A program made the translations under genes and the position numbers. Positions 60,901-64,000 of a DNA stretch of 64,000 bases are shown here, piece after piece. Source of the stretch: Euwallacea fornicatus (Eukaryota; Arthropoda; Insecta; Coleoptera; Curculionidae); NCBI RefSeq assembly GCF_040115645.1, contig NC_089552.1, forward strand, positions 5,022,001 to 5,086,000, given 5' to 3'. Under the pieces are notes generated by a model. That model was not told the origin of the DNA. It searched no databases and worked only from the letters and a program-made list of their open reading frames with translations. Each line of letters opens with the position of its first letter. Within the stretch, counting starts at the first letter, position 1.

Positions 60901-62402
60901 CAAAAAGAGTGGTCAAATTTTACTCCCTTATAATTTAGCATAACTTTCTTATTTCAAATGGAATATATACATTTTTATGTATTACTTAGAATCACTAATT
61001 AATTCCCTTTCAATTGATACTATAGTATTCTATACCTATCTTTTACCATTTTCCCATAATATGAAATTTTATTTAATTTTCAATAATAACATTAAAATTT
61101 CTTTCAATAATTCTATAAGTCTATTTTCAATAAAGTCTTTGAACACTTGTCCAGTTAAATTGTCTTCAAAAAAGTAAGGTCCTATAACGGAAGTATTTAA
61201 AATTCCACCCCACACATTAAGGGACCATCTATGCTGTCGATCGACTGTGCGAAAAACTAATGGCTTTTCATCAGCATAATAATGGAAATTATGCCTATTT
61301 ACTAAGTCATTATTATGAAAAGTCGACTCATCCGAAAATAGAAGGCAATCCAAAAAACTGTCATTTTGTGTACACTTTTCCAAAACAAAATGAAAAAAGT
61401 CAATTTGTGCTTGATAATCAGTTTAATATAATTCTTGATGTAACTGTATATGATAAGGATAAAATTTGAAACTTTTTGCAATCCTTTCGACTGTCCTTCT
61501 ACTTAAACCCAGCTATATTATTTAATGTTATTATTGAAAATTAAATAAAATTTCATATTATGGGAAAACGGTAAAAGATAGGTATAGAACACTGTAGTAT
61601 CAATTGAAAGGGAATTAATTAGTGATTCTAAGTAATGCATAAAAATGTATATATTCCATTTGAAATAAGAAAGTTATGCTAAATTATAAGGGAGTAAAAT
61701 TTGACCAATCTTTTTGCTTACCCTGTATATCAGTTTAGTAAATAATTCATTCTAGTTTGAAGATTAGTTTGTACTTAAGAAATAATAGTAAAAAAATAAT
61801 AGCCAAGTAACTCATTTCATCTAGCAAAAAAATTTTTCCTCAACTCTTGCATTTTTATATTTTCTAAAATTTCTCGAGAAGCAATTGTTTTAGACCCAAT
61901 GTGTGTTATAAAAACTTGTACTATTTTCTTCTTATAATTCCAAATATGTAATAAAATATAGGGTGTCCCATTAAAAAAAACAAATGTTTGAGATGTATCT
62001 TTTTTTATATACACCCTGTATAAATAAAAATATTTTTAAAAAGTACCTTGTAAGGTCCTACATACACCTCTAAAAGCAATTTTCGATCAAATTATTAATA
62101 AGGATGTAATACCCCGAGGCGCTCTTGGTGCCCCACCCTGTATATATATCATAACCATTTATTTATTTTCTTCAATGTCATTAATTTGTATTATTATTTA
62201 GGTAGTACACGAATGCATCTTCAATGAGTTCAAACAAAACAACGGTAACATAGATGTAAACCAAACAGATGCTATCAAGAAACTCAACGATTTAGTGTCG
62301 AAATTCGCCAACGGCTCCGGGTCTATGACGGAACTGATGCAGCAATACGTCGACATCTTGCTTGACATGATGCAGCAAAAAATTCATACGTCCAATATTT
62401 GA
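15880..62402 (+). CDS. Wdr62: WDR62/MAPKBP1 family WD40 scaffold protein (complete coding region, 36 exons)
   Basis: Scaffold of the JNK pathway and of mitotic spindle poles; insects have one gene for the vertebrate WDR62/MAPKBP1 pair (family knowledge). Coding exons: 15880-15969, 31443-31531, 35873-35988, 37782-37915, 38997-39086, 39225-39347, 39522-39643, 40093-40153, 40210-40370, 40427-40562, 40652-40843, 40902-41079, 41713-41876, 41942-42076, 42134-42331, 42390-42565, 42689-43032, 43097-43203, 43449-43567, 46273-46444, 46498-46651, 46714-46874, 47339-47420, 47922-48426, 48930-49243, 49300-49823, 49944-50252, 50305-50494, 50549-50702, 50754-51042, 51099-51435, 52974-53081, 53394-53612, 53839-53988, 54881-54970, 55158-55315, 62202-62402. 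Every junction keeps phase; the total is 6852 nt, about 2283 residues. Residues about 31-730 form the WD40 propellers. The rest is a low-complexity tail ending in a helical segment. Optional microexons are listed separately. The exact 5' extent of coding is not proven, because the first exon is open upstream of the ATG. Confidence 0.93.
15970..18440 (+). other. Wdr62 intron segment
   Basis: AT-rich. It contains a decayed CAGGGAGCGTCAAA terminus near 16438, TTTTCCG-rich low-complexity sequence at about 17230-17310, and a CATATAGGGTGTCC relic near 18079. These look like remnants of the CAGGGTG-ended element families. No gene recognised. Confidence 0.4.
18440..18861 (+). promoter_or_regulatory. 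Candidate second Wdr62 promoter with alternative first exon (MASQ start)
   Basis: A CpG-rich patch (about 18450-18660, GCCGCC and GCCGGCGG motifs) is unlike the surrounding AT-rich intron. It holds the initiator TCAGTT at 18562-18567. The downstream leader carries short upstream ORFs (for example ATG AAG GTG TAG from about 18590). It ends with ATGGCATCACAG at 18850-18861, immediately before a consensus donor GTACGT. That gives a 4-residue start, MASQ, in phase 0, which fits the next conserved exon (31443). An isoform from here would replace the 30 residues of the upstream start exon. No transcript evidence is available. Confidence 0.4.
19861..20145 (+). repeat. Diverged direct repeat, copy A
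   Basis: About 285 bp that align by eye over their whole length with 21360-21632. The best conserved blocks are GAAGCAGTGRTGGAYATCA, the following TTTTCGCC, and TAAACAAT followed by ACGTTTT. Both copies contain stops in all frames I checked, so this is a non-coding repeat or a duplicated element. Family unknown. Confidence 0.6.
20677..20692. repeat. 16-bp perfect palindrome GATCTATATATAGATC, copy 1
   Basis: A perfect palindrome just inside the left end of the piggyBac-type MITE. The same 16 bases recur at 21020-21035, both preceded by CAGT or CCAGT. Their position suggests subterminal transposase binding sites, but this is inference. Confidence 0.7.
21020..21035. repeat. 16-bp perfect palindrome, copy 2
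   Basis: Identical to 20677-20692, and 131 bp from the right end of the piggyBac-type MITE. The preceding bases CCAGT are shared with copy 1. Confidence 0.7.
21360..21632 (+). repeat. Diverged direct repeat, copy B
   Basis: Same orientation as copy A (19861-20145), about 1.5 kb downstream. The piggyBac-type MITE lies between them. Similarity looks like roughly 70 percent by eye, so the duplication is old, or both copies belong to an ancient repeat family. Confidence 0.6.
21633..28362 (+). other. Wdr62 intron 1, middle part
   Basis: About 6.7 kb with no gene recognised. A Tc1-like terminus (TACAGTGGTGTGCG) lies at about 24013, and a decayed GAGACGCCCCT end near 27290. Frames at 27406-27778 are open on both strands (103 residues plus, 77 minus) but have no recognisable features. 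Confidence 0.4.
28363..28416 (+). CDS. Candidate 54-nt cassette exon of Wdr62
   Basis: Bounded by a pyrimidine-rich acceptor (actttcag) and a consensus donor GTGAGT. It encodes 18 residues, EAVELQESKRFDLQVQLL, open in phase 0 on both sides. It could therefore be included between the ITDR exon (15969) and the IKLER exon (31443) without changing frame. Nothing in the WDR62 family that I know matches the peptide, so it may be lineage-specific or chance. Confidence 0.35.
29480..30600 (-). pseudogene. Non-LTR retrotransposon (R1/jockey-like LINE) reverse transcriptase relic
   Basis: Read on the minus strand, broken frames match the end of a LINE reverse transcriptase. A damaged YADD region (LAVLLKAKYEE, about 30480-30515) is followed by ARKLENMGLKVAIN (about 30385-30430). 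Then come a KYL.IFLDT-like segment with VEKFKILQYLTRVMPK (about 30215-30310) and a C-terminal part running to about 29480. Several frameshifts and stops are present, and the YADD aspartates are lost. It is antisense to Wdr62 within its first intron. The 5' part of the element is not recognisable. Confidence 0.65.
31443..31531 (+). CDS. Wdr62: Wdr62 exon 2, N-terminal conserved segment
   Basis: Encodes IKLERVLGVTVPTNAAL... ending VAYPAG in phase 2. The (V/I)KLERVLG(L/V)T signature is the most N-terminal conserved block of WDR62 and MAPKBP1, and starts the first propeller. It follows an intron of about 15.5 kb. Confidence 0.9.
31794..32009 (-). CDS. Small antisense ORF of unknown nature
   Basis: 71 codons from ATG (32009) to stop, beginning MSSVILTVKWEDKK and containing FRCNEFLNDYDSIFRPN. 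Its base use looks coding-like (purine-rich first positions, mixed third positions) compared with neighbouring intron. It has no membrane segment or known motif. It could be a nested gene fragment, an exon of an antisense gene, or chance. Confidence 0.25.
   Translation of the reverse strand: MSSVILTVKWEDKKTEQWKSLNGLLKFIQNYASFRCNEFLNDYDSIFRPNRDFDEKWTMSCGKLRGHRDYD
32603..32835. mobile_element. Relic of a CAGGGTG-ended MITE with an inner small palindromic element
   Basis: The left terminus TACAGGGTGGTGCCG begins at 32601. An inner CAGGGCGTTTTTGAAAAA (32729) faces the inverted GATTTTTTCAAAACGCCCAG ending at 32835. The inner pair forms an imperfect palindrome of about 107 bp. The outer element has no matching right end, so it is truncated or replaced. 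Confidence 0.4.
35873..37915 (+). CDS. Wdr62: Wdr62 exons 3-4 (start of first WD40 propeller)
   Basis: Exon 35873-35988 encodes GCTVVLFNTKAQQQ...ITSLAYSSCGRYIVTG. Exon 37782-37915 encodes GECGHQPAVRVWDL, a proline-rich insert, then EFVGHKYGVNCV. The order strand, GH dipeptide and terminal WD (VRVWDL, GHKYGV) marks the first blades. The introns between hold nothing else recognised. Confidence 0.9.
38997..40843 (+). CDS. Wdr62: Wdr62 exons 5-11 (rest of first propeller)
   Basis: Seven short exons (see gene entry) with introns mostly under 450 nt. Landmarks in order are FSPSNKYVVSIGTQHD, VNLWDWRNNIK, VGNRHVKFWFLE, PLMGRSAILGE, FVGCAEGIIRCFDP, DHSIYVWDV and CSSDDTIRVWTLDQ. These match the vertebrate WDR62/MAPKBP1 order blade for blade. 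The segment PRCHYLGVDV (exon 40210-40370) is especially conserved. Confidence 0.93.
39371..39428. mobile_element. 58-bp miniature CAGRGTGTCC element
   Basis: Begins CAGAGTGTCCC after TA and ends GAGACATCCTG before TA, 24 nt after the donor of Wdr62 exon 6. Ends and TA flanks match the larger CAGGGTG families in this window, but almost no interior is left. Confidence 0.35.
40902..43032 (+). CDS. Wdr62: Wdr62 exons 12-17 (second WD40 propeller and linker)
   Basis: Landmarks are TVSPDGKHLASGDRSG, GNIRIHDTAEM, LASASRDRLIHVFDT, LDDHSSSITAVRF, MVSCGADKSLIFRS, ACQDRNVRVYSV, LATSCTDKSLSVYDYYSGEC, MCGHSELATGLRF, ISASGDG and CIFVWRIP. The propeller ends near residue 735. Exon 17 continues with a conserved linker, PLPQWAKKQL, and PKGRWAQ. 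The intron 41080-41712 holds nothing recognised. Confidence 0.93.
43097..43567 (+). CDS. Wdr62: Wdr62 exons 18-19 (acidic linker)
   Basis: Two exons encoding a polar linker with SKESSLDSGTEVKL and DGEYAHEGDLDSDTDLR. The second ends in phase 2, and the frame resumes at 46273 after an intron that contains the 2.3-kb transposon. Confidence 0.88.
43776..44192 (+). repeat. Left terminal inverted repeat of element 1
   Basis: About 417 bp, pairing with 45692-46107. It carries the outer and inner CAGGGTGT motifs and the AGTCCAAAAGT block that also occurs in element 2. Confidence 0.85.
44365..45451 (+). pseudogene. Transposase of element 1 (DUF4817-like HTH plus DDE domain), two frameshifts
   Basis: Cut-and-paste transposase of the IS630/Tc1/mariner group. 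From ATG 44365: an N-terminal helix-turn-helix (residues about 1-70, with DMLLVYGLCRCN and FRRIPNRKTF) and a second HTH (STRGVGLQLGVSKSLVHKV). Then come LLHPYHIQKVQDL and the catalytic blocks LFADEAVF (first Asp), WFMHDGAPPHF (second Asp) and ARSPDLTPCDF (third Asp, in a shifted frame). The frame breaks near 45178 (shift of -1 or +2) and again in a run of eight T near 45252, where one T seems missing. The tail ENGKHFEHLL* ends at 45451. Apart from these two indels it looks intact, so inactivation may be recent. Confidence 0.88.
45692..46107 (-). repeat. Right terminal inverted repeat of element 1
   Basis: The inverse of 43776-44192, with only scattered differences visible (for example TGCAT for CGCAT near the inner border). 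Confidence 0.85.
46273..47420 (+). CDS. Wdr62: Wdr62 exons 20-23 (Ser/Asp-rich and helical segment)
   Basis: Exons 46273-46444, 46498-46651, 46714-46874 and 47339-47420. They encode RFRTLHYPSAGSPSGSEF, an acidic run DSDDDDDD, SLDQLVNRERYLQSTFESM, a helix RNDPEAIKKREELNKVI, and SRLKCSQSIHDLSYIPE. The FRTLHYP-like block follows the propellers in the family. The small exon 47339-47420 ends in phase 1, which fixes the next acceptor at 47921 rather than further upstream. Confidence 0.85.
47922..48426 (+). CDS. Wdr62: Wdr62 exon 24 (disordered tail with MAPK docking-like motif)
   Basis: The acceptor is in the pyrimidine-rich tract ending cctttag; phase 1 in, phase 2 out. The segment is rich in Ser, Asn and Cys. 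It contains RPRKLKLDKTL at about residues 1221-1231, fitting the basic-x-hydrophobic-x-hydrophobic MAPK docking consensus. A longer open frame upstream (from 47741) is not used if phase is respected. Confidence 0.85.
48537..48572 (+). CDS. Wdr62: Candidate 36-nt microexon of Wdr62
   Basis: The acceptor is ttgtttctctcaaatatcgatag and the donor GTACTG; the same donor hexamer is used at 50253. Phase 2 in and phase 2 out, so inclusion adds 12 residues (about SLCEIERDRKKHY) between QRQSFR and YFLDFESK, and skipping also keeps frame. Reading past 48572 meets TAG at once, so this donor is required for inclusion. Confidence 0.5.
48574..48837 (+). other. Doubly open intronic stretch
   Basis: Just after the microexon, two frames stay open for 65-85 codons. 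One is a Cys-rich polar frame in phase with the microexon after its TAG. The other is a hydrophobic frame from ATG 48585 (MENNFVLLLIV..., one putative membrane segment). In such AT-rich sequence this is unusual, but neither frame resembles a known protein. Confidence 0.25.
48930..51435 (+). CDS. Wdr62: Wdr62 exons 25-31 (long disordered tail, helices, MAPK docking-like site)
   Basis: Exons 48930-49243, 49300-49823, 49944-50252, 50305-50494, 50549-50702, 50754-51042 and 51099-51435. Landmarks are SDIEKFSQDFSKKYDQIEK, SSDSLEEYDYFGYGARKS, KTCQTQTDFETPQEIV, ETSSLDRHLFVKSLLN, KKAKTTYEYIRKEDFYKTK, and a helix with NIKILNEIQLKIHKINTLVD. At 51321-51347 KYRRRNLSL (residues about 1938-1946) is a close fit to a JNK docking site. 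The segment is poorly conserved between insects and vertebrates in my knowledge, so exon borders rest on splice signals and phase. Confidence 0.83.
51479..51772. mobile_element. 294-bp MITE with CAGGGTGT ends
   Basis: TA-flanked. The left end CAGGGTGTTTGCTCAACATG pairs imperfectly with CAGGGTGTCTCCTAAACATA read inward from the right. No coding capacity. It lies only 43 nt downstream of the donor of Wdr62 exon 51099-51435. Confidence 0.65.
52974..55315 (+). CDS. Wdr62: Wdr62 exons 32-36 (Ser-rich region and start of C-terminal helices)
   Basis: Exons 52974-53081, 53394-53612, 53839-53988, 54881-54970 and 55158-55315. The first four end in phase 1. Content is SSPESSLRRSCSLSDLS, RMTPRYVKNNSMMRSKSS, SDEEDSPKKPQVPPRMSRQ, DDPGLSSESVDLSSIE, and then the helical NQLCEDVSKQLVTTADNVVK. 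The last part matches the family's C-terminal module, which in vertebrates mediates oligomerisation. The uniform phase means exons 33 to 35 could each be skipped without frame change. The acceptor of 52974 follows a very long T-rich tract (52840-52973). The introns hold nothing else recognised. Confidence 0.88.
55560..57129 (+). mobile_element. Tc1/mariner-superfamily element 2, about 482-bp inverted ends
   Basis: A 1570-bp element; TA flanks at 55558-55559 and 57130-57131. Arms are 55560-56040 and 56647-57129, so about 61 percent of the element is inverted repeat. The ends are CAGGGTGTCTCTAAAAGG; the right tip has one extra C. An inner TACAGGGCGTCAAAGT lies 110 bp in, as in element 1, and the AGTCCAAAAGT block is shared. 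A 75-residue open frame is identical in both arms (55640-55867 minus, 56821-57048 plus). This shows near-perfect arm identity, not a gene. Confidence 0.88.
56037..56570 (+). pseudogene. 5'-truncated transposase of element 2
   Basis: Only the C-terminal half of the DDE transposase is present, starting abruptly at the inner border of the left arm (VVHYQHEFKINVWAGII). The second Asp (WFMHDGALPHF) and third Asp (PPRSPDLTPMDYFLWG) are separated by 38 residues. The helix-turn-helix and the first catalytic Asp are deleted, and a TAG at 56430 interrupts the frame. The tail NGGHFEHLLKV* ends at 56570. It is closely related to the transposase of element 1. Confidence 0.87.
57130..58960 (-). mobile_element. 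Tc1/mariner-superfamily element 3, left tip lost at junction with element 2
   Basis: Arms 57130-57402 and 58655-58931 are inverted to each other (TAAAATTTTTATTTGTGGTCC). On the right, a further tip runs to CAATGTGACCCAC read inward from 58960, next to TA. That outer tip (about 30 bp) is missing on the left, where element 2 ends directly in a shared GACACCCC string. The transposase is on the minus strand. Confidence 0.8.
57485..58556 (-). pseudogene. Transposase of element 3, two nonsense codons and one frameshift
   Basis: Minus-strand frame from 58556 (MNNQLTLREKIEIVRLFGDN). The N-terminal HTH (KYPNRRPITKSTVNRI) is followed by a second HTH (YATLRTASLDLNVPRENIRR). Next are PYKPKFLHTL, ILFSDEATFT (first Asp), MYFQLDGSPIHN (second Asp) and PPRSPDLTLLDFFLWGTL (third Asp, 37 residues later). 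The frame is interrupted by TGA at 58137-58139 and by TAG at about 57711-57713. Both replace expected Trp codons. A frameshift near 57600 precedes the tail NGRLIEANAF* (57485). Same superfamily as elements 1, 2 and 5b, but a distinct subfamily. Confidence 0.85.
58967..60470 (+). mobile_element. Palindromic element 4, about 636-bp inverted ends, almost no interior
   Basis: A 1504-bp element between TA flanks. Arms 58967-59602 and 59834-60470 are nearly identical; open frames inside them differ at one residue. The ends are CAGGGTGGCGCAATAG. A degenerate inner copy (TATAGGGTGTTGC, 59089) lies 124 bp in. An outward-facing GGGACACCCTGTA lies at about 59456, mirrored in the right arm. The 231-bp interior ends with VGENGRHFEHLIR* (59734-59783), the last residues of a related transposase, so this is an internal deletion derivative. 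Confidence 0.85.
60892..61725 (-). mobile_element. Element 5b, nested exactly at the dyad centre of element 5
   Basis: An 834-bp element; ends CAGGGTAAGCAAAAAG and the inverse, arms of 202 bp (60892-61093 and 61524-61725), flanked by TATA on both sides. It carries a transposase fragment on the minus strand. Alternatively, 5 and 5b together are one element with about 617-bp arms. Confidence 0.78.
61069..61500 (-). pseudogene. Transposase fragment of element 5b
   Basis: The minus-strand reading gives SRRTVERIAKSF, FYPYHIQLHQEL (stop), then FFHFVLEKCTQND, LLFSDESTFHNND (first catalytic Asp), WSLNVWGGIL and GPYFFEDNLTG. It ends in the right-hand arm without the second and third Asp. The N-terminal HTH is also missing. 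It belongs to the same transposase group as element 1 (compare LHPYHIQ). Confidence 0.8.
62202..62402 (+). CDS. Wdr62: Wdr62 last exon (C-terminal helical module)
   Basis: Phase 0 start after ttattatttag. It encodes VVHECIFNEFKQN..., two amphipathic helices (DAIKKLNDLVSKFANG and MTELMQQYVDILLDMMQQKI) and TGA at 62400-62402. The module resembles the C-terminal oligomerisation region of MAPKBP1/WDR62. It lies only 61 nt after the right tip of element 5. Confidence 0.92.
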   Translation, partial: VVHECIFNEFKQNNGNIDVNQTDAIKKLNDLVSKFANGSGSMTELMQQYVDILLDMMQQKIHTSNI

Positions 62403-63300
62403 TACCCCTTTTAAACTTTTATTATTACGCTTCAATGGGATTGTTCAGTTTAAAATTCCGCTCGTATTAACCTGAATCATCCAAATTGATTAAGAAGTTT
62501 TGGGAGTAATATTTTAATACAAGAGCAGCTGGTATGCTCTAGGAAGTTTCGAAAGGGGACTGGAAGAAATCTAATACACTGTGATTTTACTTAACTAATG
62601 TTGCAATGATTATTACTATTTAACTTTTAAATGTACTAATAGTGGTTGATGAGTCGACATTAGGGCGAATTTATTAAACACATTTACAACAATGTAGTGC
62701 AACGTATTTTAGCTTTAAACACTTTTTATAGGTAACGGTTTTTGTAATATTGTAGGTATTATTCGAAGGGGCTTATTGAAAAGATCTTGTAATACAGAGA
62801 TTTGCTATTACTAAAAAAATTAGCATCACAATAACACTATCTCATAGTGTTTCGATCAAATACTGGATGGCAAAAAATTCTCCAAAGTGGAATCCGTATT
62901 TGCTCTTTGTCCAGAGAAATTTTACTTAGGCATGAATTTTGATTACCTTGTGAAGTTTTGATAGTTAGCTCCTCCTTAATGTTATGAAGTTTTCCTGACT
63001 TCAATTCCATTCCATTTTTACTAAATAATAATTATTGTGTTTGTAGTTAGGATGTAGATTTGTTAAATGTACTGATATATTAGTAATATTTTGTATTAAT
63101 GTGATAGTTGCCAAACGTTCCGATGCCCCTGTGCCCTAGGGGTGTCGTACTGATATCGTTTTTAATCGCGCCGAATAATAATTTGGGAGTTGTGCTCCCT
63201 GCGGTATTATTTGTGTATTTCGATATGTACAGGGTCCGGTAGGGGAATTATATTATATTTAGTTGGAATTCAGTTCTAACTGTTAATAATTTTCTTTCAG
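62403..63300 (+). other. Wdr62 3' UTR
   Basis: Non-coding sequence after the stop. An ATTAAA at about 62671 could give a short 3' UTR. The region near 63110-63190 is less AT-rich. No mobile-element ends recognised. Confidence 0.5.
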
Positions 63301-63404
63301 CATATTTTAGTGAAGATTTCGATACACTAATTCGATCTAACAGTGATTCAGATGAGTGTTTTAGTACTAATGGCGAATTTAAAGTTACACGTTTAATGCC
63401 ATAA
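63301..63404 (+). CDS. Candidate alternative terminal exon
   Basis: A strong branch and acceptor (ttctaac ... tttctttcag) precede a phase-1 open segment of 33 residues. It contains YFSEDFDTLIRSNSD and ends KVTRLMP with TAA at 63402-63404. Phase 1 fits splicing from any of the Wdr62 exons ending in phase 1 (for example 53988 or 54970). That would replace the C-terminal helices. It could instead be the last exon of another plus-strand gene, but I find no partner exons. Confidence 0.4.
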
Positions 63405-63789
63405 TGGAATTCTCGATATTTAAGCCAAACCATTTTGTAACCTCATAAAATACATATTACCTTTATTAGCATTATTGTTTTAAAACTAATTTTATATTAT
63501 TTCAGTAATTCCCTTTGTTGGTTTATCGATTATAATAATCATTAACCCTGATTATTTTAACGTGTTTAAGAGTATGTCAATTTTATGATAACACTTTAAA
63601 GCATGTATTTGTTATTTCAAACTTGTTGGAGCTAATGTGACCTACATTGACTATACTATAATAATTTCATTAGAAATTTATTCATGTTATAGTCACGGTA
63701 GGTTGATGCGTAGCTCTGCGAATTTTAAAAATTTGTATCTGTAGCCTTCCAGACTGGATTAATGTTAATTTTCTTAATCTAGTTTCAAT

Positions 63790-63795
63790 AATAAA
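63790..63795 (+). terminator. Poly(A) signal AATAAA
   Basis: A canonical hexamer about 1.39 kb after the Wdr62 stop and 386 nt after the alternative terminal exon; it would serve both. GT-rich sequence is modest downstream. Confidence 0.45.
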
Positions 63796-64000
63796 GTCTT
63801 ATTAATGAATATTGTAATGGTATTTCTACACCATTAATCAACAATTTCTATATCCCTTTGTGCTTTCTAAAGAGAACGCCAAATTCTATGAGGAAACTAA
63901 CTTGTTCGCTTTGAGCGCGTACACAAATTTTGCCCATAATATTGGCGTAACTCAATTTATTTGCCCCAACTATCTACATTTCGGCATAGAGCCTCCGCCA
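63796..64000. other. Downstream of Wdr62, nothing recognised
   Basis: Short flanking sequence to the window end without a recognisable gene or repeat. Confidence 0.4.

Larger units (their letters stand above)
60477..62140 (+). mobile_element. Palindromic element 5 (outer shell), 415-bp arms
   Basis: The left end is GAGGGTGGGGCACC (first base changed from C) and the right is its inverse CAGGGTGGGGCACC, with TA flanks. Arms 60477-60891 and 61726-62140 mirror each other up to ctgaTA|TAtcag, where element 5b sits. An inner TACAGGGTGTATATAAAA is at 60597 (122 bp in), mirrored at about 62019. Without 5b this would be a perfect 830-bp palindrome with no interior. Confidence 0.82.

Noticed and set aside
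1..64000. tRNA, rRNA and CRISPR structures
   Set aside because: No clover-leaf box A/box B pair, rRNA core or regularly spaced repeat was seen on either strand; CRISPR is not expected in an animal genome.

Overview
This is a eukaryotic, AT-rich, intron-bearing window, almost certainly from an insect. Both protein-coding genes look most like Drosophila ClC-a and Wdr62, exons join by GT-AG rules with consistent phase, and the mobile elements are typical insect Tc1/mariner, piggyBac and LINE types. The exact order cannot be fixed by eye; a beetle or other non-dipteran insect is plausible.

Layout on the + strand. (1) Bases 1-2913 hold the last nine exons of a ClC-a/ClC-2 type chloride channel: the final membrane helices and both CBS domains. 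Its 3' UTR ends near tandem poly(A) signals at 3685-3700. (2) A putative non-coding leader exon (about 5416-5498) is followed by a very long first intron. (3) From 15880 to 62402 lies the complete coding region of a WDR62/MAPKBP1 scaffold protein. I resolved 36 phase-consistent coding exons giving about 2283 residues: two WD40 propellers in front, a long disordered tail, and a C-terminal helical module. (4) 62403-63800 holds the 3' UTR, a second terminal-exon candidate (63301-63404) and a poly(A) signal.

Wdr62 transcript diversity may be large. I see a second CpG-rich promoter with its own start exon (about 18562-18861), an in-frame 54-nt cassette (28363-28416), an in-frame 36-nt microexon (48537-48572) and the alternative last exon. 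All are inferred from splice signals and phase, not from transcripts.

Mobile DNA dominates the introns. The most striking stretch is 55560-62140, in the last Wdr62 intron. Five related Tc1/mariner-superfamily elements sit there end to end or nested. Most have very long terminal inverted repeats (about 200-640 bp) and CAGGGTG termini at TA targets. In four of the window's six large elements a second copy of the terminal motif lies 110-124 bp inside each end. A related 2.3-kb copy lies at 43776-46107. All transposase genes are broken. Other elements are a piggyBac-type MITE, an antisense non-LTR retrotransposon relic, a possible solo LTR and several small MITEs.
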